Of a stretch of 64,000 nucleotides of DNA, positions 50,761 to 62,292 are shown in pieces (position 1 is the stretch's first letter; every line of letters starts with the position of its first letter). Made by a program: the position numbers and the translations under genes. Below the pieces are notes generated by a model. That model saw only the letters and a program-made list of their open reading frames with translations. It did not search any database and was not told the DNA's origin. This stretch comes from Firmicutes bacterium ASF500 (GTDB lineage: Bacteria > Bacillota > Clostridia > Oscillospirales > Oscillospiraceae), in NCBI GenBank assembly GCA_000492175.2, contig CP097573.1, positions 2,666,001 to 2,730,000 of the forward strand, read 5' to 3'.

Positions 50761-51927
50761 TTGAAGGACCGCCTTTGGGCGTGCTACCGGTGGCTGGAGG
50801 AGCGGTATTACAGGGTCCCCGCCATACCCCGGAACCTGGGGATCACCGCGCTGTTCCTGTGGGAGGCCTACTACGCCAGCGGCATCCTCATCGGGCACAC
50901 CGGCGGGGAAAACAACTCCGCCCTGATTTTCGTGCTGGCGGTGGCGCTGATCTCCCTGCTGACCACCGGGTATTTCTATGGAATTGTGGCCTCCATCGTG
51001 GGGGCGCTGTTCATCAACATCTATTTTATGGAGCCCTACGAGGTGTTCTCCCTCAGCCGGACGGGCTACCCGGTGGCGATGCTGTCCATGCTCACCGTCT
51101 CCTGCGTGGTGTGCGCCCTCACCGCCCGGGTGAAGAAGCAGGCCACCGAGGCCGTCCGCCGGGAGAAAAATACCAAGGCCCTGTATGAGCAGAACGAGAA
51201 GCTGAACGCCGAAAAGGCGGCCATTCAGCTCCAGTCCGACCGCATCGCCATCCGGGAGAGCATCCTGCGGGCGGTGTCCCACGATCTGCGCACCCCGCTG
51301 ACCTCCATCTCCGGGGCGGCGTCGGTGCTGCTGGAGAGCCCGGATATCTCGGAAAAAAACGTGTCCATGCTGTCCGACATTAAGCAGGACGCCGACAGCC
51401 TGATCGTCATGGTGGAAAATCTGCTGTCCGTCACCCGGGTGCGGGACGGCACGATGTCGCTGCAAATGCGGGAGGAGCTGCTGGAGGAGGTGGCGGGGGA
51501 CGCACTGCTCACCACCCGGCGGCGGTTCCCGGACTGCAAGGTGGAGCTGGAGCTGACGGAGGACATCCTCTATCTGCCCATGGACCCCCTGTTGATCCGT
51601 CAGGTGATGGTCAACCTGCTGGAAAACGCCATCCGGCACTCCGGCGACCAGGAGCACATCAAAATGCGGCTGTACCGCCGGGACGACTGGGCGGTGGCCG
51701 AGGTGGAGGACCAGGGCAGAGGGCTGAGCCCCGAGGTGCTTCAGGCGGTGCGGGCGGGGGAGACCATGCCCCTCAACGGCGACGCCACCCGGGGCATGGG
51801 CATCGGCCTGTCCGTCTGTCAGAGCATCATCAAGGCCCACGGCGGCTTTTTCGCCGCCGAAAACCGCCGGACCGGGGGAGCGGTGTTCCGCTTCGGCCTG
51901 CCCGCGGAAGGAGAGAGCGCGACATGA
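50761..51927 (+). CDS. KdpD-like sensor histidine kinase (short form)
   Basis: 388 aa from TTG 50761 (GAGAGGGTGAGGAC upstream). DUF4118-type membrane domain (four helices, ~25-115; MEPYEVFSLSR loop), coiled linker, then kinase core: VSHDLRTPLTSISGAASVLL, NLLENAIRHS and GMGIGLSVCQ. Lacks the N-terminal KdpD/Usp domains; no kdpFABC genes are in the window. Overlaps the regulator gene by 4 bases. Confidence 0.85.
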   Translation: MKDRLWACYRWLEERYYRVPAIPRNLGITALFLWEAYYASGILIGHTGGENNSALIFVLAVALISLLTTGYFYGIVASIVGALFINIYFMEPYEVFSLSRTGYPVAMLSMLTVSCVVCALTARVKKQATEAVRREKNTKALYEQNEKLNAEKAAIQLQSDRIAIRESILRAVSHDLRTPLTSISGAASVLLESPDISEKNVSMLSDIKQDADSLIVMVENLLSVTRVRDGTMSLQMREELLEEVAGDALLTTRRRFPDCKVELELTEDILYLPMDPLLIRQVMVNLLENAIRHSGDQEHIKMRLYRRDDWAVAEVEDQGRGLSPEVLQAVRAGETMPLNGDATRGMGIGLSVCQSIIKAHGGFFAAENRRTGGAVFRFGLPAEGESAT

Positions 51928-52631
51928 GCGAGAAACAGACCATCCTCATCATCGAGGACGACAAGGCCATCAGTAACTTCATCAGCCGGGCCCTGACGGC
52001 CAGCGACTACCGGGCTATCCCCGCCTTCACCGGCCGGGAGGGGCTGTCCCTCTTCTTTTCCCACGGCCCCGACCTGGTGCTGCTGGACTTGGGGCTTCCC
52101 GATATGGACGGGCTGGAAATTCTGTCCCAGCTCCGGGGCCTGCCCCGGGAGGCCCCGGTCATCATCATCTCCGCCCGGGACCGGGAGTCGGAGAAGGTCC
52201 GGGCCCTGGACATGGGGGCTGACGACTACGTGGTTAAGCCCTTCGGCGTGTCCGAGCTGCTGGCCCGCATCCGGTCCGCCCTGCGCCGGGCCGACCGGAT
52301 GAAGCTGAGCCAGGGCATCCGCCGGGACGTGTATCAGATCAAGGACCTGATGGTGGACCTGGCGAAGCACCAGGTTCTGCTGGCGGGGGAGGAGATTCAC
52401 TTCACCCAGAACGAGTTCAAGATCATCGAGCTTTTAGCCATCCACGCCGGGAAGGTCCTCACCTACGACTTCATTCTGGAGCACATCTGGGGCCCCTACG
52501 GCGGTACGGGCAGCAATCAGATTCTGCGGGTCAATATGGCGAACATTCGCCGGAAGCTGAAGGAAAACCCCTCCGAGCCCAAATATATCCACACAGAGCT
52601 GGGCATCGGCTACCGGATGCTGGACGATTAA
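51924..52631 (+). CDS. KdpE-like OmpR-family response regulator
   Basis: 235 aa; receiver Asp in LVLLDLGLPDMDGLE, KPFGVSELLARIRS, and a winged helix (FTQNEFKIIELLAIHAGKVL, GTGSNQILRVNMANIRRKLK). Cognate partner of the preceding kinase. Confidence 0.88.
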   Translation: MSEKQTILIIEDDKAISNFISRALTASDYRAIPAFTGREGLSLFFSHGPDLVLLDLGLPDMDGLEILSQLRGLPREAPVIIISARDRESEKVRALDMGADDYVVKPFGVSELLARIRSALRRADRMKLSQGIRRDVYQIKDLMVDLAKHQVLLAGEEIHFTQNEFKIIELLAIHAGKVLTYDFILEHIWGPYGGTGSNQILRVNMANIRRKLKENPSEPKYIHTELGIGYRMLDD

Positions 52632-52662
52632 AAAATGCTCCCCGTGAGGGGGAGCATTTTTT
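52630..52662 (+). terminator. terminator after the KdpE-like gene
   Basis: AAAAAATGCTCCCC-GTGA-GGGGAGCATTTTTT, symmetrical, so it may also serve the convergent queT gene. Confidence 0.88.
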
Positions 52663-53188
52663 AAATTTCAGCCAGCCGCCGCTCTGGGATGCAGGCCCGC
52701 AGGGCGGGGACCTTGGGCAGAGAGAACAGAAGCAGAGTGCCCAGTACATAGCAGGCCAGGGCCTCACCGGGGATGAAGGTAATGGCGTCAAAGGCGCAGG
52801 ACGCCCAGAAGGCGGAGTTTATTCCGCCGGTCTTGGCCCAGGCCCAGATGGGGGGGAGGACTATGGCGTTGACCAGGATGGGGGGCAGAGCCGCCAGATA
52901 CCAGCGGGGCATCCGCATGGTGAGCCATGCGGCGATGGCGGTGGCCAGGGTGCCGAATATGATGTCCAGGGGGCCGTAGAGAGAGATCAGGTTGGTGAGG
53001 AAGCAGCCCACCACCAGTCCCGGCGCGGCGGCGGGGAAGACGAAGGGCAGGACGGTGAGGGCCTCGGCAAACCGGCACTGAACCGGACCGAAGGTCAGGC
53101 CGAAAATGTTTCCAAAGTAACCCATAACGGCGTACAGCGCCGCCACCATGGCGGACAGGGTGATGTCTCGTGCGGTAAATTTGCGCAT
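52661..53188 (-). CDS. queT: QueT-type queuosine-precursor ECF transporter S component
   Basis: 175 aa, about six membrane helices. ARDITLSAMVAALYAVMGYF, FGPVQCRFAEALTVLPFVFP and SLYGPLDIIFGTLATAIAAW are QueT features; this S component usually imports preQ1/preQ0 with a shared ECF module. The leader on its 5' side (53189-53320) has stacked hairpins. Confidence 0.85.
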   Translation of the reverse strand: MRKFTARDITLSAMVAALYAVMGYFGNIFGLTFGPVQCRFAEALTVLPFVFPAAAPGLVVGCFLTNLISLYGPLDIIFGTLATAIAAWLTMRMPRWYLAALPPILVNAIVLPPIWAWAKTGGINSAFWASCAFDAITFIPGEALACYVLGTLLLFSLPKVPALRACIPERRLAEI

Positions 53189-53315
53189 AAAAAAACCTCC
53201 ATTTTTTGTTTAGAGAACGGCGGGGGTCCGCCGAACGAACGCCGGGCGGTGAGGGCCGGCGCTTGGACGAGGTGTGGAAACTCGTCGGACCTATCCTACC
53301 ACATTCGGGAGGCTT
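53189..53315 (-). promoter_or_regulatory. structured leader upstream of queT (possible riboswitch)
   Basis: Minus-strand leader contains a GACGAG/CTCGTC hairpin (loop TTTCCACAC), a CGCCGG/CCGGCG hairpin, and a downstream GGCGG/CCGCC pair just before ATGGAGG. queT genes are often governed by preQ1 riboswitches; class cannot be assigned by eye. Confidence 0.35.
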
Positions 53316-53342
53316 TGTCCAGCGGAAATTTTCCGCTATACT
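53315..53342 (+). promoter_or_regulatory. promoter of ptb-buk
   Basis: TTGTCC (53315-53320), 16-base spacer, TATACT (53337-53342). The open frame reading into the ptb gene starts earlier (53206) but the promoter and RBS lie inside it. Confidence 0.5.
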
Positions 53343-53397
53343 TTTTTCCCTCTGGATGTTAAAATGGTCCTATCATCAAAGGAAAAGGGGGACGCGC

Positions 53398-54297
53398 ATG
53401 GTCATTGACAGTTTTTCTCAGCTGAAAGCCCGCCTCCGGGACCTGCCGCCCAGGCGGGCGGTGGTGGCGGCGGCTCACGATGAGCACACCCTCCAGGCGG
53501 TATTCGCCGCCCGGCGGGACGGGCTGATCTACCCCGTTCTGGTGGGGCGGAGGGAGGAGATCCTGTCCATCGCCCGGGCCCTGGGGGAGGACCTGGACCC
53601 CGCCCAGGTGGTGGACGCCGGGGATGACGCCCGGTGCGCCGCGAAATCGGTGGACCTCATCCGAGCCGGGGAGGGGTCCATGCTCATCAAGGGGATGCTT
53701 CCCACAGGGACCCTGCTGAAAGCGGTGGTTCATAAGGAGACGGGCATCCGGGCCAGCGGGGTCATGTCCCATGTGGCTATTTTGGATGTACCCAGCTATC
53801 ACAAGCTCCTTTACGTCACCGACGGCGGTATGGTGGTGGCCCCCGACCTGGAGCAGAAGCGGCACATTTTGAAAAACGCTCTGGACTTCTGCCGCTTCCT
53901 GGGCTACGACCGCCCCAAGGCGGCGGTGCTGTGCGCCGTGGAGACGGTGACCCCGGCTATGCCGGAGACGGCGGACGGAGCCGCCCTCAAGGCCGAGGGG
54001 GAGCGGGGGGACTTCGGCCCCTGTCTGGTGGAGGGGCCCATCTCCCTGGACCTGGCCACCGACGGCGAGGCAGCGAGGGTGAAGGGCTACCACAGCCCGG
54101 TGGCCGGCGACGCCGACATCCTGCTGGCCCCCTCCATCGCGGCGGGCAACCTGCTGGGCAAGTCTCTCTACGGCCTGGCCGGCGGCGAGATGGCCGGGGT
54201 GGTCCTGGGGGCCAAGGTCCCCATCACCGTCAACTCCCGGGGGGCCACGGCGGAGGAGAAATACTGGTCCATTCTGATCTGCGCGGCGATGAAATAG
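53398..54297 (+). CDS. ptb: phosphate butyryltransferase (phosphotransbutyrylase)
   Basis: 299 aa from ATG 53398 (AAAAGGGGGACGCGC upstream). PTA/PTB-family folds: VVAAAHDEHTLQAVFAARRD, GDADILLAPSIAAGNLLGKS, and VPITVNSRGATAEEK. Converts butyryl-CoA and phosphate to butyryl-phosphate. Directly followed by buk (9-base gap), the classic ptb-buk pair that makes ATP during butyrate formation. Confidence 0.9.
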   Translation: MVIDSFSQLKARLRDLPPRRAVVAAAHDEHTLQAVFAARRDGLIYPVLVGRREEILSIARALGEDLDPAQVVDAGDDARCAAKSVDLIRAGEGSMLIKGMLPTGTLLKAVVHKETGIRASGVMSHVAILDVPSYHKLLYVTDGGMVVAPDLEQKRHILKNALDFCRFLGYDRPKAAVLCAVETVTPAMPETADGAALKAEGERGDFGPCLVEGPISLDLATDGEAARVKGYHSPVAGDADILLAPSIAAGNLLGKSLYGLAGGEMAGVVLGAKVPITVNSRGATAEEKYWSILICAAMK

Positions 54298-54306
54298 GAG
54301 GTCACC

Positions 54307-55395
54307 ATGTCCTACGATATTTTAGTTCTGAACCCCGGCTCCACCAGCACCAAGGCGGCGGTGTACCGGGACGAGCGGCCCCTGATGGCTCGGAGCATGG
54401 TCCACAGCAACCCGGACCTTGCCCCCTACCCCGCCCTGAACGACCAGCTGGACTACCGAGTGGGTATGGCGCGCAGCTGGCTGGCGCTGGAGGGCTACGA
54501 CCTGGCCGGCCTGTCCGCCGTGGTGGGCCGGGGGGGTATCATCCCCAACATCGTCTCCGGGGGCTATCTGGTGGACGAGGACCTCACCGACTGCCTGCTG
54601 CACCACACCGTCTTTGACCACGCCTCCAACCTGGGGGGCCTGATGGCCCGGGAGTTTGCCCGGCCTCTGGACATCCCCGCCTATATCTACGACGCCGTTA
54701 CCAGCGACGAGCTCCTGCCCGAGGCCCGGGTCACCGGCTTCAAGGAGGTCACCCGGAGCAGCTTCTGCCACGTCCTCAACGCCCGGGCCACCGGCCACAA
54801 GTATGCCCAGGCTATGGGGCGGCGGTATGAGGACATGAACCTGGTGGTGGCCCATCTGGGGGGTGGTATCTCGGTGTCCGCCCACTGTCACGGCCGGATC
54901 ATTGATTCCGTGTCCGACGACGCCGGCCCCTTCTCCCCCGACCGGGGCGGGAGTCTGAATATGCTCTACGTGCTGGATATGTGCTACTCCGGCAAATACA
55001 CCAAGGCGGAGATGCTGAAAAAGATGCGGGGGGAGGGGGGCATGTCCGCGCTTCTGGGTACCCACGACTGCCAGGAGGTGGAGCGGCGCATCGCCGCCGG
55101 GGACGAGTGGGCCGCACTGGTCTATCAGGCCCAGGCCCTCCAAATCGCCAAAGGGGTGGGCACCATGCTGGCATGCTTCACCGGGCTTATCGACGCCGTG
55201 ATCCTCACCGGCGGGCTGGCTAACTCCAAAATGCTCACCGGCAAGGTTATAGAGTACCTCCACAGCCTCTGCCGGGTGGTGGTCCTCCCCGGGGAGAACG
55301 AGATGGAGGCCCTGGCCCTGGGGGCCCTGCGCATCCTCCGGGGGGAGGAGGAGGTCCACCAGTTCCACCCTGTCTGTCCCCTGACCCAGGGATAA
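54307..55395 (+). CDS. buk: butyrate kinase
   Basis: 362 aa. ASKHA/acetate-kinase fold: ILVLNPGSTSTKAAVYRDER (phosphate 1), VVAHLGGGISVSAHCHGRII (phosphate 2), and GPFSPDRGGSLNM, DAVILTGGLANSKMLTGKVI (adenosine). Makes butyrate plus ATP from butyryl phosphate. Downstream terminator closes the operon. Confidence 0.93.
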   Translation: MSYDILVLNPGSTSTKAAVYRDERPLMARSMVHSNPDLAPYPALNDQLDYRVGMARSWLALEGYDLAGLSAVVGRGGIIPNIVSGGYLVDEDLTDCLLHHTVFDHASNLGGLMAREFARPLDIPAYIYDAVTSDELLPEARVTGFKEVTRSSFCHVLNARATGHKYAQAMGRRYEDMNLVVAHLGGGISVSAHCHGRIIDSVSDDAGPFSPDRGGSLNMLYVLDMCYSGKYTKAEMLKKMRGEGGMSALLGTHDCQEVERRIAAGDEWAALVYQAQALQIAKGVGTMLACFTGLIDAVILTGGLANSKMLTGKVIEYLHSLCRVVVLPGENEMEALALGALRILRGEEEVHQFHPVCPLTQG

Positions 55396-55402
55396 AAAAC
55401 GC

Positions 55403-55434
55403 CGCCCGCCTGTATCAAACAGGCGGGCGGTTTT
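55403..55434 (+). terminator. terminator of ptb-buk
   Basis: CGCCCGCCTGT-ATCAA-ACAGGCGGGCGG then TTTTG; also convergent with cstA. Confidence 0.82.
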
Positions 55435-55457
55435 GTCATTCCGCTGGATGGACGGAA

Positions 55458-57206
55458 TCAGGCCTTCTTCTTTTTGCCAAAAATGGTCATGCAGCCCTCG
55501 ATGGCCAGCACGATCGCCAGGACGAAGAGCAGGGAGCCCAGGATGGCCTGGGCGTAGGTGCCCCAGTCCACCTTAGCCAGCACGTCGGAGTTGTCGCTGG
55601 TAATCATGCCCACCCGGGCGGTGATGGTCTGGAACAGGGAGGTCAGGGTGACCACCAGCATGAAGCCCATGGGGATGTAGAACATCTTGTTGTTCCGGCC
55701 GATGTTGCCCAGCCAGGCGCAGACGGTGAGCAGGGCCAGAGCGGCCAGCAGCTGGTTGGCGGCGCCGAACAGGGGCCAGATCTTGCTGTAGCCGGTCATG
55801 CCCAGGCCCACGCCCAGCACCACGGTGATGGCGGTAGCCACGAAGGGGTTGCACAGGGTGGCCTTGACGCCGGTGACATCCTTATAGGTCTCGCCGGGCT
55901 TGAGCCAGAACTCCTGGAACATGTACCGGGCCAGACGGGTGGCGGTGTCCAGGGAGGTGAGGCAGAAGGCGGAGACGGTGAGCACCAGCAGGGAGGCGAC
56001 GGTGGTCTGGGTGGCCTCCAGGCCGGGGATGGAGGCCACCATCCGGGAGATACCGGTGGCGAACACCTGGGTGGGGACGCGGATGTCGCCGGACAGGTAC
56101 TCCTGCCAGATGAAGGAGACAGCGGCCAGGGAGATCAGGGCCAGGGCGCACTCGATGAGCATGCCGCCGTAGGCGATGGGCTTGGCGTCCCGCTCGTGGT
56201 CCAGCTGCTTGGCGGTGGTGCCGGAGCCCACCAGGGAGTGGAAGCCGGAGATGGCGCCGCAGGCGATGGTGACGAACAGGGCGGGGAACATGGTGCCCAG
56301 GGAGGTGGCGCTGATGGTGTCCACCCAGCCGGTGAAAGCGGGCATATCGTTGTGAGCGGCGTCCGCGCCGGTGAGGCCCGCGCCAATGACGCCCACGGCG
56401 GCGATGACCATCATGCCGTACAGCAGGAAGGAGGACAGGTAGTCACGGGGCTGGAGCAGAATCCAGACCGGGGCCACCGAGGCGATGAGGATGTAAACGG
56501 CGATGATCCACATCCAGGTGGTGTTGGACAGGTAGATGGGGTGGAAGTTCAGGCCAATGACCAGGCAGATGATGATGCCGATGACGCCGGCCACGGTGGC
56601 TACGGACAGGGGCGCGCCCCGGCGGTAGACCAGCAGGCCGAAGATGATAGCCATCAGGATGAACAGAATGGAGATCATGGCCACGGAGGCGTTGGTGGCG
56701 GAGGCGGCCATATCCACAGCGCCGGTATCGGTGTACTTGGCCTCGAAGGTGCCGGCCACGATGGAAGCGAAAGCGGCCACCACCAGCACCAGGGTCAGGT
56801 AGGAAAAGACCAGGAAGAGCTTCTTGGCCCGCTCGCCGATGTTGACGGCCACCACCTCACCCAGGGACTGGCCCTTGTGGCGGATGGAGGCGAACAGAGC
56901 GCCGTAGTCATGGACGGCTCCGAAGAAGATGCCGCCAATCAGCACCCACAGCACCACAGGCACCCAGCCGAAGACGGCCGCCTGAATGGGGCCGTTGATG
57001 GGGCCGGCGCCGGCGATGGAGGAAAAGTGGTGTCCCATCAGGACAGGGGCTTTGGCAGGGACGTAGTCCATGCCGTCCTCCAGCTCATGAGCTGGGGTGA
57101 CCTTTTTGTCGTCTACGCCCCACTGCTTGGCAAGCCAGCCGCCGTAGAAGATATAGCCTACGACCAGGATGGCACAGCCAACAAGAACAACTAACATTGC
57201 GTTCAT
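55458..57206 (-). CDS. cstA: carbon starvation protein CstA (peptide/pyruvate transporter)
   Basis: 582 aa from ATG 57206 (GGAGAGGAGAAAACCCA). Polytopic, ~16 helices; GHHFSSIAGAGPINGPIQAA and FGWVPVVLWVLIGGIFFGAV plus GVIGAGLTGADAAHNDMPAF are CstA features. CstA imports peptides or pyruvate. Overlaps an upstream 180-aa gene by 4 bases. Confidence 0.92.
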   Translation of the reverse strand: MNAMLVVLVGCAILVVGYIFYGGWLAKQWGVDDKKVTPAHELEDGMDYVPAKAPVLMGHHFSSIAGAGPINGPIQAAVFGWVPVVLWVLIGGIFFGAVHDYGALFASIRHKGQSLGEVVAVNIGERAKKLFLVFSYLTLVLVVAAFASIVAGTFEAKYTDTGAVDMAASATNASVAMISILFILMAIIFGLLVYRRGAPLSVATVAGVIGIIICLVIGLNFHPIYLSNTTWMWIIAVYILIASVAPVWILLQPRDYLSSFLLYGMMVIAAVGVIGAGLTGADAAHNDMPAFTGWVDTISATSLGTMFPALFVTIACGAISGFHSLVGSGTTAKQLDHERDAKPIAYGGMLIECALALISLAAVSFIWQEYLSGDIRVPTQVFATGISRMVASIPGLEATQTTVASLLVLTVSAFCLTSLDTATRLARYMFQEFWLKPGETYKDVTGVKATLCNPFVATAITVVLGVGLGMTGYSKIWPLFGAANQLLAALALLTVCAWLGNIGRNNKMFYIPMGFMLVVTLTSLFQTITARVGMITSDNSDVLAKVDWGTYAQAILGSLLFVLAIVLAIEGCMTIFGKKKKA

Positions 57207-57745
57207 TGGGTTTTCTCCTCTCCTATTTGATTTGCAGAGATAATGCGGTCCGTCAGCCGTTTCAGGTCCTTTGCCAGGGCTTTTCCCGCCCGGTTGACGG
57301 TGATTTCGCCGGTGGACAGGTCCACGGCGGCTATTCTGAACTCCATCCATCCATGGAGCGATAGCTTAAATTCCCGGCGCTTTTTCAGCTTTTTCAGCTG
57401 GGCCAGGGCCTCCGGCTGGGCGCTGTCATACAGCGCCACGGCGGTGAGGTAGGTGTACATGTGCTGGGAGTGGGGACGCACCCGGGGCTCGCCGTCTTCC
57501 AGCGTCCGGCGGAAAATTTCCTCCGTCAAAGGAACATCCAGGCAGCCCGCGTCCCAGAGATAGAGATACTCGTGGCTCTCCGCCGCCCACAGCTCCGCTT
57601 TCTTTACCAGCACATACTGGCTGTCCCGCATGTGGTAGTCGCACCGGGCCTTTAGGGCCGTGCCGTCGTCGATGTCCTCCACGTCAAAGTAGGCGGTATA
57701 GGACTGCTTCAGCCCGTTCAGGACCTTCTCACTGAGCTGGGACAC
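57203..57745 (-). CDS. 180-aa cytoplasmic protein coupled to cstA
   Basis: Starts ATG 57745 (AAAGGGAGGAACGCC), ends in the start of cstA. Predicted alpha/beta soluble protein (KVLNGLKQSYTAYFDVEDID, HMYTYLTAVALYDSAQPEAL, AAVDLSTGEITVNRAGKALA). No recognised domain. The ATGA overlap suggests translational coupling and a role with CstA. Confidence 0.7.
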   Translation of the reverse strand: MSQLSEKVLNGLKQSYTAYFDVEDIDDGTALKARCDYHMRDSQYVLVKKAELWAAESHEYLYLWDAGCLDVPLTEEIFRRTLEDGEPRVRPHSQHMYTYLTAVALYDSAQPEALAQLKKLKKRREFKLSLHGWMEFRIAAVDLSTGEITVNRAGKALAKDLKRLTDRIISANQIGEEKTQ

Positions 57746-57925
57746 GGCGTTCCTCCCTTTCTCCGGGGTCCCCGGAGGGACTTTGTGAATAAATTATGAA
57801 GCAGAGTTATCATAACAGATTACACCATTTTTTTCAAGAAAATTCATTGGTGTATCTGCACAAATTATAGGGCGGAAATGGGATGCTTTTTTGCATTAAC
57901 ACGTAGTCGCACTAAAGTGCTGCCG

Positions 57926-57954
57926 TTGACAACAGGAGCGAAATCCAGTAAAAT
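57926..57954 (+). promoter_or_regulatory. promoter of the LTA synthase-like gene
   Basis: TTGACA (57926-57931), 17-base spacer, TAAAAT (57949-57954). A short hairpin (CCCGGC-CTGAAA-GCCGGG) lies in the leader. Confidence 0.75.
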
Positions 57955-58000
57955 AGTGCAAACCCGGCCTGAAAGCCGGGGATTTGGGAGGTGAGTACCC

Positions 58001-60067
58001 CTGGAGCATGAGAAAAGCTCCCGGGCCGCCCTGTGGGACCGGTGGCGCTGGCTGGCTGTCCCCACCCTGTTTTTTCTGGCGGTCATCTACTATGAGGAGC
58101 TGTTTTTAAAGGGCTACTGCTTCCACTCCATCACGGTGGAGGGGATGATCTTCACCTTTTTGTTCACAGTGCCCTTGGCCCTGCTGCTGGGTCTGCTGTG
58201 CGGCGGGACGCCCGCCCGCTGGGGGCGGGCGCTGCTGCCGGTGTGTACCGCCCTGGCCTCTCTGTGGGTGGGGACCCAAGTGGTCTATTACCACCTGTTC
58301 AAAGCCTTTCTCTCCGTTTTCTCCCTGACCAAAATGGCCATGGTGGCCCGGTCCTTCGGGGAGATGGCGGTGGGCAATGTGCTGGCCAACTGGTTCCCCA
58401 TCTTGATGATGGCGGCCCCCACCGTGCTGGCGATTTGCTACCGGAAGCGGCTGATTGGCGGTCAGACGCCGGCCAGGGGCCAGCGTTTGAGAACGGCGGC
58501 TCTGGCCGCCGCCGTTCAGCTGGCGGTCATGGGACTGGTGCTGCTGTGCGGCGGCGGGGTGCTCTCCCTGCGGTATATCTACTTTCAGGCCGCCACCCCC
58601 GCCCTGGAGGTGCAGAACTTCGGCGTGTTTACCCAGACTCAGCTGGAGCTGAGCCGGGTCCTCTTCGGTATCCGGCCTGACAGCCCCGACGCCGTCACCG
58701 AGCCGGAGCCCGACAAGGCCCCGCCCGACCTGGAGCCCACCCTGCCCCCGGAGGAGGACCCGCCGCCGCCTGAGCACAGCGCTCCCCGGCCCGAGGCCGT
58801 TCCCGGCTATCACACCCTGACCATCGACTTCGATACCCTCATCGAGCAGGAGGAGGACGAGGGCCTGCGGAGCGCCCACCTGTGGTTCTCCCAGCGGGAG
58901 CGTACGCCGGAGAATCTGTGGACGGGTTACTTTAAGGGGAAAAACCTCATTTGGATTGTGGCGGAGGGCTTTTCCACCCTGGCGATGGACCCCCAGCGCA
59001 CCCCAACTCTGTGGAAGCTGTCCCACCAGGGCTTCGTCTTTGACAACTTCTATACCCCCCTGTGGGGGGTGTCCACCTCCGACGGGGAGTATGTCACCAC
59101 CACCGGCCTGATTCCCAAATCCGGGGTGTGGAGCTATTCCCTGTCCTCGGAGAACGACATGCCCTTCTCCCTGGGCAATCAGTTCAGGGAGGAGGGGTAC
59201 GCCACCTTCGCCTTCCACGATTACCTCTATAACTACTACGACCGGGACCGGTCCCACCCCAACATGGGCTATGACTACTACGCCCTGGGCCAGGGGCTGG
59301 AGCTGGAGTCGGGGAGCGGCTTTCCCGCCTCCGACCTGGAGATGATGGAGAAGATCGTCCCCATGTTCCTCGACGAGGACAGGTTTATGGTCTACTGCCT
59401 CACCGTCAGCGGACACATGTCCTATACCCTGGATGCCAACGACATGGCCGCCCGGCACTGGGAGGCGGTCAAGGACCTGCCCTACAGCGAGGAGGTACGG
59501 TGCTATCTGGCCTGCCAGCTGGAGCTGGAGCTGGCGATGGAGAGCCTGGTGGACCAGCTGGAGGCCGCGGGGAAGCTGGAGGATACGGTGATCGTCCTGT
59601 CCGCCGACCACTACCCCTACGGCCTCACCGACGAGCAGTACAGCGAGCTGGCCGGCCACGAGCTGGACCCGGTGTTTGAGATTTTTAAAAACACCCTGAT
59701 CCTCTGGAGCGGCGACATGGAGGGGACCGCCGTCCATGTGGATAAATACTGCTCCAGCCTGGACGTGATGCCCACCCTGTCCAACCTCTTCGGCCTGAGC
59801 TATGACGCCCGGCTCATCATGGGCTCCGACATTTTGTCCGCCAGTGAGCCGCTGGTCATCTTTGCCAACTACAGCTTCATCAACGGAGCGGGATATTACA
59901 ACTCTATCACCGATCAGTTCACCCGCTGGGACGGGACGGAGCCCGACCTGGAGGCGGTGGCGGACATGGTGGCCGAGGTCCAGAACCGGGTGGCCTACTC
60001 GGCCACCATCCTGGACTGCGACTACTACCGCCTGGTGCTGGGAGGCCCCGGCGAGGAGCGGGATTAA
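58001..60067 (+). CDS. lipoteichoic acid synthase-like sulfatase-fold membrane protein, apparent CTG start
   Basis: Start placed at CTG 58001: consensus GGGAGGTGA ends 7-9 bases before, and the frame restores an N-terminal membrane helix (LAVPTLFFLAVIYYEELFL). No ATG/GTG/TTG in this frame lies between 58001 and 58136 (GTG). 688 aa: five membrane helices, a Pro/Glu-rich linker (PEPDKAPPDLEPTLPPEEDP), then an alkaline phosphatase-like extracellular domain with nucleophile Thr in WGVSTSDGEY, plus VAEGFSTLAMDPQ, VLSADHYPYGL. Glycerol-phosphate polymerase or related transferase. Confidence 0.82.
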   Translation: MEHEKSSRAALWDRWRWLAVPTLFFLAVIYYEELFLKGYCFHSITVEGMIFTFLFTVPLALLLGLLCGGTPARWGRALLPVCTALASLWVGTQVVYYHLFKAFLSVFSLTKMAMVARSFGEMAVGNVLANWFPILMMAAPTVLAICYRKRLIGGQTPARGQRLRTAALAAAVQLAVMGLVLLCGGGVLSLRYIYFQAATPALEVQNFGVFTQTQLELSRVLFGIRPDSPDAVTEPEPDKAPPDLEPTLPPEEDPPPPEHSAPRPEAVPGYHTLTIDFDTLIEQEEDEGLRSAHLWFSQRERTPENLWTGYFKGKNLIWIVAEGFSTLAMDPQRTPTLWKLSHQGFVFDNFYTPLWGVSTSDGEYVTTTGLIPKSGVWSYSLSSENDMPFSLGNQFREEGYATFAFHDYLYNYYDRDRSHPNMGYDYYALGQGLELESGSGFPASDLEMMEKIVPMFLDEDRFMVYCLTVSGHMSYTLDANDMAARHWEAVKDLPYSEEVRCYLACQLELELAMESLVDQLEAAGKLEDTVIVLSADHYPYGLTDEQYSELAGHELDPVFEIFKNTLILWSGDMEGTAVHVDKYCSSLDVMPTLSNLFGLSYDARLIMGSDILSASEPLVIFANYSFINGAGYYNSITDQFTRWDGTEPDLEAVADMVAEVQNRVAYSATILDCDYYRLVLGGPGEERD

Positions 60068-60130
60068 ACCGGGCCGCGACCCCGCCGGCGATGCCGCGTT
60101 ACTCAAAAGTTAAGCAAGGAAGGCATACGA

Positions 60131-60184
60131 GAGGATGTATGGTTCAGCTTATGGGCTGAGTTATGCGTCCTCTTTTATTTTTAC
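60131..60184 (+). terminator. terminator after the LTA synthase-like gene
   Basis: Imperfect stem GAGGATGTATGGTTCAGC with CTGAGTTATGCGTCCTC, then TTTTATTTTTA. The region 60185-60460 up to the recombinase holds no gene I can support; a 74-codon minus-strand frame (60144-60368) has no RBS or family match. Confidence 0.65.
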
Positions 60185-60289
60185 GCTTTTTCTGTGGCAC
60201 GGGTCGTCTCTTACCTCTCCGGCTGATGCTGTTCTCCTTAAACTTGGACTTTTCTAATATTCCAATCAGCACCACAAATTCCTCTATAA

Positions 60290-62288
<1,999 letters not shown>

Positions 62289-62292
<4 letters not shown>

